Part shown: one piece after another, positions 8,727 through 18,170 of the stretch
Layout: each line of letters begins with the position of its first letter
How positions within the stretch are numbered: position 1 is the stretch's first letter
Source of the DNA: Halomonas sp. ML-15
GTDB taxonomy: Bacteria > Pseudomonadota > Gammaproteobacteria > Pseudomonadales > Halomonadaceae
Direction: 5' to 3'
DNA length: 64,000 bases
Assembly: GCF_014779595.1 (NCBI RefSeq)
Contig: NZ_JACXZT010000019.1
Coordinates: 349,185 to 413,184 of the forward strand
Notes under the pieces: model-generated
What the model saw: only the letters and a program-made list of their open reading frames with translations
Databases searched by the model: none
What the model was told of the DNA's origin: nothing
Position numbers and translations under genes: made by a program

Positions 8727-9731
8727 TCACCCTTCCGCGCGGCCGGTGCTCTTGCGCACGATCAGTTGGGTGCTCAACGTCTGATGCCTGACCACCGGCT
8801 TGTCCCGCATCAGGCCCAGTAGCAGCTGCATCGCCTGCTGCCCGATCTCGTTGCGCGGCTGGCTTATGGTGGTCAGTTCCGGTTCACAGTATTCGCTAAA
8901 GCCGATGTTATCGAAGCCAACCACCGACAGTTGACCGGGCACCGCCAGGCCGAGTTGGCGGGCGGCCTTGAGCACGCCGATGGCCATCTCGTCGCTGTGA
9001 CAGAAGATAGCCGTAGGGCGGGCTTGGGCAGGATCGAGCAGCGCCAGTCCCTGCTGATAGCCAGAGCGAAAGCCGAAATCGCCCTCCACGATATGTGCCT
9101 CGGCGCTCAGACCATGGGCAGCCAGAGTGCCTCTATACCCCCTGACCCGCTCTTTACAGATCGGGTTGGCGGCGGGGCCGCTAAGGGTGGCAATGCGTCG
9201 ATGGCCCAACGAGATCAGATAGTCGATGGCGTGACAGGCGGCCTGGTGGTTATCGATGGCAACGGTGGGCAGATCGATGTCGGTAAAGAACTCACAGGCC
9301 ATTACCAGGGGAAAGCTGGACTGCCCATCGGCCTGCCGGACAAGCACCGCGGGCACCTCTGCGGTCAGCAGCAAGATGCCGTCGGCCTGATTGGTAGGCA
9401 GCAGTTCGAAGTAAGCCTCCGCACGTGCCGGATCATGCTCACAGTCACCGATCAGCACCTGATAGCCGGCCTGATGAGCGACCTCCTCCATGCCGTTGAT
9501 GATCTCGGAAAAGAAGGGATTGGAGATATCCGGCAGCAGCGCAACGATGGTCTTCGACTCGGCGCGCCTCAGGTTACGCGCCGCGACGTTGGGCGCATAG
9601 CCAACTTCTGCGATGGCCAGGGCGACCCGCTCACGCGTCGTGTCACTGACCTTCTCGGGGTTGGCCAAGGCACGGGATACCGTCGCCGTAGAGCAGCCCG
9701 CAACCCGGGCGACATCTTTGATGGTGGGCAT
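8727..9731 (-). CDS. LacI-family transcriptional regulator
   Basis: A 334-residue repressor. The N-terminal helix-turn-helix (TIKDVARVAGCSTATVSRALANPEKVS) and hinge helix (NVAARNLR) are typical of LacI/GalR proteins, followed by a periplasmic-binding-protein-like effector domain (ALLPDISNPFFSEIINGMEE). The start MPTIKDV is chosen over an upstream in-frame ATG because the family begins with this helix. It is divergent from the sugar cluster starting at 10160, and the shared 428-bp region holds a LacI-type palindrome, so it probably represses that cluster. The effector is unknown. Confidence 0.88.
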   Translation of the reverse strand: MPTIKDVARVAGCSTATVSRALANPEKVSDTTRERVALAIAEVGYAPNVAARNLRRAESKTIVALLPDISNPFFSEIINGMEEVAHQAGYQVLIGDCEHDPARAEAYFELLPTNQADGILLLTAEVPAVLVRQADGQSSFPLVMACEFFTDIDLPTVAIDNHQAACHAIDYLISLGHRRIATLSGPAANPICKERVRGYRGTLAAHGLSAEAHIVEGDFGFRSGYQQGLALLDPAQARPTAIFCHSDEMAIGVLKAARQLGLAVPGQLSVVGFDNIGFSEYCEPELTTISQPRNEIGQQAMQLLLGLMRDKPVVRHQTLSTQLIVRKSTGRAEG

Positions 9732-10159
9732 TAAGTGGTTTCGCTTGCCAGATACCTTGGCGCGTAGCATATCGCGATTGTCCTGATGGAGGTAATGCCC
9801 CGGAAGTCAGCCAAGGCTGTGCTTCTCTTCCCACACAATGTAAAGCTTTGCACAGACATAGCCATCCGCACCAGCCTCCCTTCGGTCAATAGCCGCCAAT
9901 CCTTTGCGCTATGTTCATCAACATATGCCCTCGGCCCGCCGCTCATCCATTAGTCTAAAAAACAGCGGCTTGCACGCCATAGCCTAGCCTGAAAACGTTT
10001 TACTTTCGGGAAGTTACGCCCGCGAGCTCCCCTCCCCCCGCATCCCCTCATCTGGCTTGACCCTCTACGCCCTCTCTGCTGATATGTAATCCATTACATT
10101 TTAGCTCAACGACATTTCTCGCCCAGACCACACACATCCAAATCACGAGGTGCAGCACG
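9732..10159. promoter_or_regulatory. Divergent control region with two palindromes
   Basis: This 428-bp region has no gene. It holds TGAAAACGTTTTAC (9990-10003), centred on CG as in LacI/GalR-type operators, and a perfect 16-bp palindrome ATGTAATCCATTACAT (10084-10099). The second overlaps a plausible -10 of a promoter whose -35 would be TTGACC (10057-10062). The downstream gene has a GAGGTG ribosome site. Binding by the adjacent LacI protein to the first site is inferred; the second site suggests another regulator. Confidence 0.5.
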
Positions 10160-11215
10160 ATGAAGACTATCAAGGGGCCGGCACTCTTCCTTGCTCAGTA
10201 TGTGGGCGACGAGTTCCCCTTCGACAGCCTGGCGCATCTCGCCCCCTGGGCGGCGTCGCTCGGCTTCAAGGGGGTGCAGATACCCACCGCCGACAAGCGG
10301 CTATTCGATCTCGAGCAAGCGGCGGAGAGTCCTGAATACTGCCGTGAGATCCAGGCGCTGCTGGCCGAGCATGGTCTGGAGATCACCGAGCTCTCGACCC
10401 ATCTGCAAGGGCAGCTGGTGGCGGTACACCCGGTCTACGACAGGGTGTTCGACGGCTTTGCCCCGGCCGAGCTCCGCGGCGATTCTGTGGCGCGCCAGGC
10501 CTGGGCGGTGCAGCAACTCAAGCTGGCGGCTCGCGCCAGCGCCAACCTGGGGCTAAGTGCCCACGCCACGTTTTCCGGCTCGCTGCTGTGGCCCTTCCTG
10601 TATCCCTGGCCCCAGCGCCCCGCCGGGCTGGTCGAAGAAGGTTTCGCCGAGCTGGCCAGGCGCTGGCGTCCGATCCTCGATGCCTTCGATGACGCCGGCG
10701 TCGACCTGTGCTTCGAAATTCACCCCGGCGAGGACCTCCACGATGGCGCCACCTTCGAGCGTTTCCTGGAGGAGGTGGATCACCACCCGCGCTGCTGCAT
10801 GCTCTACGACCCTTCGCATATGGTCCTGCAGCAGCTCGACCATCTGGCTTTCCTCGACCGCTACCACCCGTGGATCCGCATGTTTCATGTCAAGGACGCA
10901 GAATTCCACCCCTCCGCCAGCCAGGGGGTCTACGGCGGTTATAGCCATTGGATCGATCGAGCCGGGCGCTTCCGCTCCCTGGGCGACGGCCAGGTCGACT
11001 TCAAAGGCATCTTCTCGAAACTCGCCCAGTACGACTTCGACGGCTGGGCGGTGATCGAGTGGGAGTGCGCCCTCAAGCACCCCGAGCAGGGCGCCGCCGA
11101 GGGAGCACGCTTCGTCACTGACCACATCATCCGAGTCACCGACCGCGCCTTCGACGACTTCGCCGATGCCGGCACCGACCGCCAGGCCAACCGCGCCCTG
11201 CTGGGGCTCGATTGA
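10160..11215 (+). CDS. Sugar phosphate isomerase/epimerase (xylose isomerase-like TIM barrel)
   Basis: A 351-residue protein of the AP-endonuclease-2/IolE-like TIM barrel superfamily. Expected metal-binding acidic and histidine positions are visible in CFEIHPGEDL, MLYDPSHMVLQ, MFHVKDAEF and AVIEWE. It is the first gene of a cluster with an oxidoreductase and a CUT2 importer. Proteins like this often act on keto-sugars or inositol derivatives after oxidation by a Gfo/Idh/MocA partner. The exact reaction cannot be read from the sequence. Confidence 0.8.
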   Translation: MKTIKGPALFLAQYVGDEFPFDSLAHLAPWAASLGFKGVQIPTADKRLFDLEQAAESPEYCREIQALLAEHGLEITELSTHLQGQLVAVHPVYDRVFDGFAPAELRGDSVARQAWAVQQLKLAARASANLGLSAHATFSGSLLWPFLYPWPQRPAGLVEEGFAELARRWRPILDAFDDAGVDLCFEIHPGEDLHDGATFERFLEEVDHHPRCCMLYDPSHMVLQQLDHLAFLDRYHPWIRMFHVKDAEFHPSASQGVYGGYSHWIDRAGRFRSLGDGQVDFKGIFSKLAQYDFDGWAVIEWECALKHPEQGAAEGARFVTDHIIRVTDRAFDDFADAGTDRQANRALLGLD

Positions 11216-11246
11216 ACCCCACGCAACACCTCGCAAGGAGCCCGCC

Positions 11247-12407
11247 ATGACGCACGACACAACACGACAACGCCTGCGCCTGGCCATGATCGGCGGCGGC
11301 CAAGGGGCCTTTATCGGCGGCGTCCACCGCATGGCCGCACGCCTGGACGATCGCTTCGAGCTGGTCGCCGGCGCCTTCTCGTCTCAGGCCGAGCGCAACC
11401 TGGCCACCGCAAGTGAGCTGGGCGTCGACAAGACACGCTGCTACACCAACCACGAGACACTGCTAGCCGGCGAGACGGCACGCAAGGATGGCGCCGACGT
11501 GGTCGCCATCGTCACCCCCAACCACCTGCACTTTCCAGTAGCGATGGCGGCTCTCGAGGCCGGCCTGCACGTGATCTGCGAGAAGCCCATGACGCTCACC
11601 CTGGAGGAAGCCGAGCGCCTGGCAAGAACCGCGGCAGCCAGCCAGCGCCGCTTCATGCTGACCCACAACTATGCGGGCTACCCGCTGGTCCAGCATGCCA
11701 GGGAGCTGGTGGCGGGCGGCGGCCTGGGGAGCATCCGTCACGTTCAGGTGGAGTATGTCCAGGAGTGGCTTAGCGAGACGCCCGCCGACGACAATCGCCA
11801 GGCTGCCTGGCGACTCGACCCCGCCCGGGCTGGAGCCGCCGGCTGCCTGGGCGATATCGGCGTTCACGCCTTCCAACTGGCCCAGTTCATCAGCGGCCAG
11901 CGAGTCAACCAGGTGAGCGCTGAATTGAGCAGCGCGGTGCCTGGCCGCTCGTTAGACGACAATGTCCAAGCGCTACTGCGTTTCGACGGCGGCGCCCGCG
12001 GCATGCTGTGGGCGAGCCAGACGGCACCGGGCTTCGAGAATGCCCTGAGCATCCGCGTGATTGGCGAGCGGGCCAGCCTGCAGTGGGCCCAAGAGACACC
12101 CAACGAGCTGTGGCTAAGGCCCCTCAATGGCCCCAGCCAACGCCTGACGCGCCGCGACGACGCGCTGAGCGCCGAGATCGGTCGCGGCGTGCGCCTGCCC
12201 GGGGGCCATCCGGAGGGCTACATCGAGGCGTTCGCCAATCTCTACCAGGCGCTGGCCGACGACCTGGCCGACGACAAACACTCTTCCTGGCTGCCCGGAA
12301 TTGCCGATGGCGTCGACGGCATGCGCTTTATCGCTGCTACGCTCGCCTCCAGCCAGGCGGCAGGGGTCTGGACCTCCCTCTCGCAGAAGGAGGTGCCCAA
12401 TGGATGA
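11247..12407 (+). CDS. Gfo/Idh/MocA family oxidoreductase
   Basis: A 386-residue NAD(P)-dependent sugar dehydrogenase. The Rossmann motif LAMIGGGQGAFIGGVHR is near the N-terminus, the family motif CEKPMTLTLEEA carries the catalytic lysine, and GCLGDIGVHAFQLAQF contains the conserved Asp/His pair. The ATG at 11247 has an AAGGAG site 6 nt upstream. It starts 31 bp after the isomerase and overlaps the ATPase gene by 8 bp, which indicates one operon. It probably oxidises the imported sugar or cyclitol; substrate unknown. Confidence 0.85.
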   Translation: MTHDTTRQRLRLAMIGGGQGAFIGGVHRMAARLDDRFELVAGAFSSQAERNLATASELGVDKTRCYTNHETLLAGETARKDGADVVAIVTPNHLHFPVAMAALEAGLHVICEKPMTLTLEEAERLARTAAASQRRFMLTHNYAGYPLVQHARELVAGGGLGSIRHVQVEYVQEWLSETPADDNRQAAWRLDPARAGAAGCLGDIGVHAFQLAQFISGQRVNQVSAELSSAVPGRSLDDNVQALLRFDGGARGMLWASQTAPGFENALSIRVIGERASLQWAQETPNELWLRPLNGPSQRLTRRDDALSAEIGRGVRLPGGHPEGYIEAFANLYQALADDLADDKHSSWLPGIADGVDGMRFIAATLASSQAAGVWTSLSQKEVPNG

Positions 12408-13923
12408 GCCTATCCTGCGCCTCGAGGGCATCGGCAAGGTGTTCGGCCCCGTCCAGGTGCTGGAGAATATCTCACTCTCCATCGCCCCGGGCGAGATACT
12501 CGGTATCCTCGGCGAGAACGGTGCCGGCAAGTCGACCCTGCTCAAGATCGTCAGCGGTATCTATACCCCTAGCGTCGGCACGGTGCATCTGGACGGCGAG
12601 GCATTCAGCGCCCTGGATCCGATCACGGCACGCCGCCACGGCGTGGCGATGATCCCCCAGGAGTTCAACCTGGTACCGACGCTGCGGGTCTACGAGAACG
12701 TCTTCCTCGGCCAGGAACTGCGCCGCGGCGGGCTGCTCGACCACGGCGCCATGCGCCGTCGCACCCGGGAGCTGCTCGACTCGCTGGAGGTGGCACTGAA
12801 CCCGGACCTGCCCATCGAGCGCCTCAGCGTCGCCGAGAAGCAGATGGTGGAAGTGGCCCGGGTGCTGGTCAACGATGCGCGCATCATCATCCTCGACGAA
12901 CCGACCACGGTGCTAACCGATCGCGAAGTAACGGTGCTGTTCAAGGTGGTGCGCGCACTGGTCGCCCGGGGCGTGGCGATCATGTTCATCTCCCACAAGC
13001 TCAAGGAGGTCAAGGAGCTCTGCGATCGCCTACTGATCCTGCGCGACGGCCAGCAGGTGGAATTGTGCGCTATGGGCGTGCTCAGCGAGGAGGATATGGC
13101 ACGCAAGATGGTCGGCCGCGAGCTGTCGCAGATCTACCCCGACAAGCCCCCTACCTCGGCTCATGAGACGTCGCCGGCACTGCGCGTGCGCGGCCTGAGC
13201 CTCAAGGGCGTGCTCCATGACGTCGACCTGGAGGTACACCGCGGCGAGGTGCTGGGCCTCTCCGGTCTGGTAGGCGCGGGGCGCACCGAGATCGCCGAGG
13301 CGATCATGGGTCTGCGCCGCAGGGACGGTGGCGAGCTGTGCATCGACGGCAAGGTCGTCGATATCCGCTCGCCCAACCAAGCCCACGCACTCGGCCTGGC
13401 CTACCTCTCAGAGGATCGCCAGGGCAAGGGCCTGCAGCTCTCCTTCAATGTGATGCAGAACATCACTGCGCTGAGCTTGAAGCGCTATGTACGCGGCCTG
13501 ATCCAGCATAGCGCCGAACGCCGCCAGGCCGAGCACTACCAGCAGCGGCTCTCGATCAAGGCCGCCAATCTGGCCGCCCCGGTGAGTCAACTGAGCGGCG
13601 GCAACCAGCAGAAAGTGTACTTCTCCAAGCTCCTCGATATCGAGCCGGACATCCTGATCCTGGATGAACCCACCCGCGGCATCGATATCAGTGCCAAGCA
13701 GCAGATCTACCGCCTGATCCGCGAGCTGACCGACCAGGGCAAAGCCGTCATCGTCATCTCTTCCGAGCTCGAGGAGCTCATCGGCATGGCCGACCGCGTG
13801 CTGGTCATCCGCGAGGGGCGGGTGATGGTCGAGCTGTGCGGTGACGACATCAACGAAGAGCAGATCATGCTGTATGCCGCTGGCGCGCGGCAGCACGCCA
13901 ACCGTGAACGAGTGGGGAGTTGA
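12400..13923 (+). CDS. Sugar ABC transporter ATP-binding protein (CUT2 type)
   Basis: A 507-residue double-ABC ATPase. The first domain has GENGAGKST and IIILDEPTTVLTDRE, with an unusual signature stretch LSVAEKQMVE. The second has [17 protein letters not shown] and [17 protein letters not shown]. This is the RbsA/XylG/MglA class. Its start overlaps the end of the oxidoreductase gene by 8 bp and the permease follows after 1 bp, so translation is probably coupled. The sugar is unknown. Confidence 0.9.
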   Translation: MDEPILRLEGIGKVFGPVQVLENISLSIAPGEILGILGENGAGKSTLLKIVSGIYTPSVGTVHLDGEAFSALDPITARRHGVAMIPQEFNLVPTLRVYENVFLGQELRRGGLLDHGAMRRRTRELLDSLEVALNPDLPIERLSVAEKQMVEVARVLVNDARIIILDEPTTVLTDREVTVLFKVVRALVARGVAIMFISHKLKEVKELCDRLLILRDGQQVELCAMGVLSEEDMARKMVGRELSQIYPDKPPTSAHETSPALRVRGLSLKGVLHDVDLEVHRGEVLGLSGLVGAGRTEIAEAIMGLRRRDGGELCIDGKVVDIRSPNQAHALGLAYLSEDRQGKGLQLSFNVMQNITALSLKRYVRGLIQHSAERRQAEHYQQRLSIKAANLAAPVSQLSGGNQQKVYFSKLLDIEPDILILDEPTRGIDISAKQQIYRLIRELTDQGKAVIVISSELEELIGMADRVLVIREGRVMVELCGDDINEEQIMLYAAGARQHANRERVGS

Positions 13924-13924
13924 A

Positions 13925-14920
13925 ATGAACCAGTCACACAATGCCAAATCGATGGGGAACCTCGTCGCCCAGACCCTACGCAGGATTCCACTGAACGCCA
14001 CTATCCTGGCCCCTCTGGTGGCACTCATTCTGCTCTTCGCCGTGTCATCCCTGGCCAGCGAATACTTTCTCAACAGCCGCAACATCTCCAACGTGCTGCG
14101 CCAGGTCTCCTATACCGGCATCATCGCCATCGGCATGACCTTCGTGATCATCGCCGGCGGCATCGATCTCTCGGTGGGCTCGATGGTGGCACTGGTGGGT
14201 GTGATCGTGCTCTACGTGGTCAACGCCATCAGCGATCCGATCCAGGCGGTGATCCTCGCCATGCTGGCAGCGGTCGTGGCTGGCTCCTTGTTGGGACTCT
14301 TCAATGGCCTGCTGGTCACGCGAGGACGCATCGCCGCCTTCGTGGTAACCCTGGCCAGCATGTCGATCTTCCGCTCACTGGCGCTCTACTTCACCGATGC
14401 CGCCGAAGTCACGACGCGCAACCCGATCTTCTCCAACGTAGGCGGAGGCTTCTTCCTGGGCCTGCCGATTCCGGTCTGGGTGTTCTTCGGCCTGGCCATC
14501 GTCGCCCATGTGCTGCTGTTCCATACCGCGTACGGGCGACATGTCTGCGCCGTCGGTGCCAATCCCCAGGTAGCCCGTTACTCGGGCATCCGCGTCGAGC
14601 GCATCGTGCTCTCCACCTTCGTGATCGCCGGGATTTGCGTTGGGCTGTCGGCGATCATGCTGACCTCGCGCCTCAACTCGGTGAGCCCCAGCGACGCCGG
14701 TTACTTCTACGAGCTGGATGCCATCGCCGCAGTGGTCATCGGCGGCACCGCGCTGTCCGGCGGACGTGGCTCGGTATGGGGCACCGTTATCGGCGCCCTG
14801 ATCCTCGGCATCATCAACAACATGCTCAATCTGACCGGGGTCTCTCCCTACCTGCAGGGACTGGTCAAGGGTGCGGTGATCCTGCTGGCGGTACTGCTGC
14901 AGTACAAGCGTGCCCCCTGA
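13925..14920 (+). CDS. Sugar ABC transporter permease (CUT2 type)
   Basis: A 331-residue inner-membrane protein of the RbsC class with about 8-10 transmembrane segments. It contains IIAGGIDLSVGSMVAL and the FGRHVCAVGANPQ-like segment (AYGRHVCAVGANPQVARYSGI), and a conserved GTALSGGRGSVWGTVIGA region. It begins 1 bp after the ATPase stop. It forms the translocation pore of the importer encoded here. Confidence 0.9.
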   Translation: MNQSHNAKSMGNLVAQTLRRIPLNATILAPLVALILLFAVSSLASEYFLNSRNISNVLRQVSYTGIIAIGMTFVIIAGGIDLSVGSMVALVGVIVLYVVNAISDPIQAVILAMLAAVVAGSLLGLFNGLLVTRGRIAAFVVTLASMSIFRSLALYFTDAAEVTTRNPIFSNVGGGFFLGLPIPVWVFFGLAIVAHVLLFHTAYGRHVCAVGANPQVARYSGIRVERIVLSTFVIAGICVGLSAIMLTSRLNSVSPSDAGYFYELDAIAAVVIGGTALSGGRGSVWGTVIGALILGIINNMLNLTGVSPYLQGLVKGAVILLAVLLQYKRAP

Positions 14921-15025
14921 TGCCATCTTCGGTCGCCGTGGCTCACTGTGGCGGGCGGCCATCCCGGGCGTGGTCAGCACCCCGCCCGCTTATGTACGAC
15001 CCACGACAAAATGGGAGCAACAACA

Positions 15026-15994
15026 ATGACCTTCTCACGCCTGATAAAGACCGCGGCGCTGACTGCTGCCCTGACCGGCACCGCCGGCCTGGCCAGCGCC
15101 AATGACTACCACATCGGTGTCACGGTACCCTCGGCCGATCACGGCTGGACAGCCGGCCTGCTGTGGTGGGCGCGACATGCCACCGAAGAGCTGAGCGAAA
15201 AGTATCCGGATGTCAGCTTCACGGTGCTCTCGGCCAACTCCGGCACCGCCCAGGTCTCCAACGTGGAAGACCTGATGATTCGCAACCTGGATGCGCTGGT
15301 GATCCTCCCCTACAACCCTGCGACCCTGCAGTCGGTGATCTCGGAAGCCTATGAAGAGGGCATCTATACCGTAGTGGTCGATCGTGAGCTGGAGATCCCC
15401 GCCCAGGACGTCTTCCTGGCCGGCGACAATCCCGGCCTTGGCGAGCAGGCGGCCCGCTATATCGCCGATGAGCTCGGCGGCGAAGGCGATATCCTGGTAC
15501 TGGAAGGGCCACCGATTCCCATCAACAGCCAGCGCGTCGATGCCTTCAATCGGGTAATGGAGGAGTATCCGGGGATCAACATCCTGGCCTCCCAGAACAC
15601 CGACTGGAACCCCCAGCAGGCGCTGAGCGTTACCGAGGATCTGCTCGGCAGCAACCCCCAAGTGGATGCCATCTGGGCAGGCGACGACGATGTGCTAGTC
15701 GCGGCGTTGCAGGCGATTGAGGAGAACGACCGGGACGATATCCAGCTCGTCGTGGGCGGTGGCGGCTCGCAGCGGGTCATCGAGATGATTCGCGATGACC
15801 ACCCCATGGTCAAAGGCACTGTCACCTACCCTCCCAATATGATCGCCTCGGCGATTGCTTTGGCCGTGCATGGCGTCAAGGGCGAACGCCTGGGCGACAT
15901 GTATCACGGCATTCCGTCACGGGTGATCCTGGCCGCCGACCTGATCACGGCTGATAACGTGGAGGAGTTCTACGAGCCCGATGCCGCGTACTAA
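15026..15994 (+). CDS. Sugar ABC transporter substrate-binding protein
   Basis: A 322-residue periplasmic receptor of the ribose/galactose-binding type. The Sec signal peptide ends near ASAND (about residue 24). The mature part begins YHIGVTVPSADHGWTAGLLWWA and contains LVILPYNPATLQSVI-like core and VDRELEIP. Unusually for CUT2 operons it is encoded last, 105 bp after the permease, with its own GGGAG ribosome site. The tryptophan-rich start of the mature protein resembles receptors for inositol-like or branched sugars, but substrate is not determinable. Confidence 0.87.
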   Translation: MTFSRLIKTAALTAALTGTAGLASANDYHIGVTVPSADHGWTAGLLWWARHATEELSEKYPDVSFTVLSANSGTAQVSNVEDLMIRNLDALVILPYNPATLQSVISEAYEEGIYTVVVDRELEIPAQDVFLAGDNPGLGEQAARYIADELGGEGDILVLEGPPIPINSQRVDAFNRVMEEYPGINILASQNTDWNPQQALSVTEDLLGSNPQVDAIWAGDDDVLVAALQAIEENDRDDIQLVVGGGGSQRVIEMIRDDHPMVKGTVTYPPNMIASAIALAVHGVKGERLGDMYHGIPSRVILAADLITADNVEEFYEPDAAY

Positions 15995-16009
15995 CTCCCA
16001 CCGGCAACT

Positions 16010-16038
16010 CGGCCGCGCCCTCTACCGGGGCGCGGCCG
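16010..16038. terminator. GC-rich bidirectional hairpin terminator
   Basis: An 11-bp perfect stem CGGCCGCGCCC / GGGCGCGGCCG with a 7-nt loop lies between two convergent genes. No strong U-run follows on either side, so efficiency is uncertain. Confidence 0.55.
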
Positions 16039-16059
16039 TCGTGTGACAGGGAGACGTCA

Positions 16060-17064
16060 TCACCCCTTCTCGCGAATCCCCTTCCCCGACAGCCGCTCGC
16101 GGTCGTGGGGGCGCTCAAGGTCGAGCAGCGGCCCCTTGGGTACGATGCGCGTCGGGTTGATGGTGTCGTGGCTATAGTAGTAGTGGCGTTTGATATGGTC
16201 GAAATCCACCGTTTCCTTGATGCCCGGCCACTGGTAGAGCTCACGCACGTAGTTCGAGAGATTCGGGTAATCCTCGATGCGCCGGAGGTTGCACTTGAAG
16301 TGGCCATAATAGACCGCATCGAAGCGCACCAGGGTGGTAAACAGGCGGATATCGGCTTCGGTCAGCCACTCACCGGCCAGATAGCGCTGCTCGGCGAGAC
16401 GCGACTCCATGCGGTCGAGTGCCTCGAATAGCGCTGTGACGTGCTTGTCATAGACCTTCTGCTCGGTGGCGAAGCCCGACTTGTAGACGCCATTGTTGAT
16501 ATGGTCGTAGACGTCGGCGTTGACGGCATCGATGGTCTCGCGCAGGTCCTCCGGGTAGAAGTCGAGGCGGTTGCCGGTCAGCGCGTCGAAGGCGCCGTTG
16601 AACATCCGCAGTAGTTCGGCAGACTCGTTGTTGATGATTCGCTCACCCTGCTTGTCCCACAGCGCCGGCACGGTGACACGGCCGGTATAGCGCGAGTCGG
16701 TCAGGGTATAGAGCTGATGATGGTAATCGACGCCCTTGATCGGATCACCGCTCGAGCCTTCATCTTCACGATAGGTCCAGCCTTGATCGAGCATCAGCGG
16801 GCTGACGTGGGAGAGCCCGACCAGGGACTCGAGCCCCTTGAGCTTGCGCAGGATCATGGTGCGATGCGCCCAGGGGCAGGCCAGCGACAAATAGAGATGG
16901 TAGCGCCCAGCCTCGGCGGGCAGGCCCGGCTGGCCATCGGGACCGGCGCCGCCAGCAGCCGTCACCCAGTCACGCAGCTTGGCAGACTCGCGCACGAATT
17001 CTCCACCGTGCTTGTCGGTGTCATACCACTGATCGTGCCATTTACCGTCGATCAACAGGCCCAT
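16060..17064 (-). CDS. yqjG: Glutathionyl-hydroquinone reductase (Xi-class glutathione transferase)
   Basis: A 334-residue cytoplasmic enzyme of the YqjG/ECM4 family. The catalytic motif is SLACPWAHR with Cys63. The N-terminal thioredoxin-like part also shows VPALWDK and NNESAELLRM for glutathione binding. The C-terminal helical domain contains YLAGEWLTEADIRLFTTLVRFD. It reduces glutathionyl-hydroquinones with glutathione. Length matches the family. It appears to be a single-gene unit, with the LysR gene ending 81 bp upstream in the same direction. Confidence 0.93.
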   Translation of the reverse strand: MGLLIDGKWHDQWYDTDKHGGEFVRESAKLRDWVTAAGGAGPDGQPGLPAEAGRYHLYLSLACPWAHRTMILRKLKGLESLVGLSHVSPLMLDQGWTYREDEGSSGDPIKGVDYHHQLYTLTDSRYTGRVTVPALWDKQGERIINNESAELLRMFNGAFDALTGNRLDFYPEDLRETIDAVNADVYDHINNGVYKSGFATEQKVYDKHVTALFEALDRMESRLAEQRYLAGEWLTEADIRLFTTLVRFDAVYYGHFKCNLRRIEDYPNLSNYVRELYQWPGIKETVDFDHIKRHYYYSHDTINPTRIVPKGPLLDLERPHDRERLSGKGIREKG

Positions 17065-17144
17065 TGGCCACCTCCGAGTCTTGACGAAATCGAGTGGCTA
17101 CAGCCTACCCGCAAAGCGCCAACGCTCAAGCGCAAGTTTTACGC

Positions 17145-18065
17145 TTACTCATTCGATGGCGTCGAATCGACGCTCGACTCACAGCAACTGGCAACGGCTT
17201 GGCTGAGAGCTTCCGCCATGGCGTGAGCGGCGGGGCCAGCGCGGTCGCGATCGCGATAAATCAACTGCATCGGCACCTCGCGAACTCCCCCCGCATTAAG
17301 CGGCAGTGGCGCCAGGGTGCCGCGCGCCAGCGCCTGCCAGATACGGGTTTCCGGCACCCAGGCGAAGCCCAGGCCGCGCTCGAGCATGTCTACCGAGGTA
17401 TTGAGATGACTCAGCGTCCAGCGCTGCTCGGCCTTGAGCCAGCCGGCATCCATCGACTGACGCAGGGCCGAGTCGCGCACGACCAGCTGGCGATGCTGCT
17501 TGAGGTCGCGCAAATCCAAGGGGCGACCGAGCCGGTGCAGAGGATGCTCGGGGTGCGCCACCGCGATGAAACGCACCGTCACCAGCGGCTCGCCAAGAAA
17601 CCCCTGGGCCGCCAGGCCAGACGCCACCAGATCGGCACGACCGTCGTAGAGCATCTCGATGCCACCATTGAGCACCGTTTCGTGGAGCTGAACGCGCACC
17701 CCGGGGTAGCGGGCCGAGAACACATCCAGCGCCCGGGCCAAGGCATCCGGCGGAAACAGCTGGTCGATGGCCAACACAATCTCCGCCTCGAGCCCCGCGG
17801 CCAAACTCTCGGCCACATCCTCCAGGGCTTCGGCACTTTCGATCAGCTGACGGGCGCGCCTCAGCAGCAGTTCCCCCGCCTCGGTCAGCCGTACTTGCCG
17901 CCCTACCGGCTCAAGGACCTTGACGCCCAACTGCTCTTCGAGCTTGTGCACGGCATGGTTGAGGGTCGAAGGACTCTTGTGGACGACCTCGGAGGCACGT
18001 GCAAAGCCGCCATGGTCAACCACGGCAGCCAGCATCTGCCACTGCGACAGGGTGACACGGGACAT
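17145..18065 (-). CDS. LysR-family transcriptional regulator
   Basis: A 306-residue regulator with an N-terminal helix-turn-helix (LSQWQMLAAVVDHGGFARASEVVHKSPSTLNHAV is the DNA-binding region, about residues 6-40) and a type-2 periplasmic-binding effector domain. It is divergent from the pirin gene across 105 bp that contain a perfect dyad TTGGTG-N7-CACCAA. That arrangement implies it regulates the pirin gene and itself. The inducer is unknown. Confidence 0.88.
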   Translation of the reverse strand: MSRVTLSQWQMLAAVVDHGGFARASEVVHKSPSTLNHAVHKLEEQLGVKVLEPVGRQVRLTEAGELLLRRARQLIESAEALEDVAESLAAGLEAEIVLAIDQLFPPDALARALDVFSARYPGVRVQLHETVLNGGIEMLYDGRADLVASGLAAQGFLGEPLVTVRFIAVAHPEHPLHRLGRPLDLRDLKQHRQLVVRDSALRQSMDAGWLKAEQRWTLSHLNTSVDMLERGLGFAWVPETRIWQALARGTLAPLPLNAGGVREVPMQLIYRDRDRAGPAAHAMAEALSQAVASCCESSVDSTPSNE

Positions 18066-18131
18066 TTCGAATTCCTCGAACAGTTACAGCAAAACTATGC
18101 GCTTCAGCTTACGCCTCTCCATCATCAATAA

Positions 18132-18150
18132 TTGGTGTAATTAGCACCAA
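18132..18150. promoter_or_regulatory. LysR-type operator upstream of pirin gene
   Basis: The sequence TTGGTGTAATTAGCACCAA is a perfect 6-bp inverted repeat with a 7-bp spacer. It contains the T-N11-A pattern expected of LysR boxes and lies about 20-40 bp before the pirin start codon. Confidence 0.65.
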
Positions 18151-18170
18151 CTATTTTAAAGAGGCTCCCT

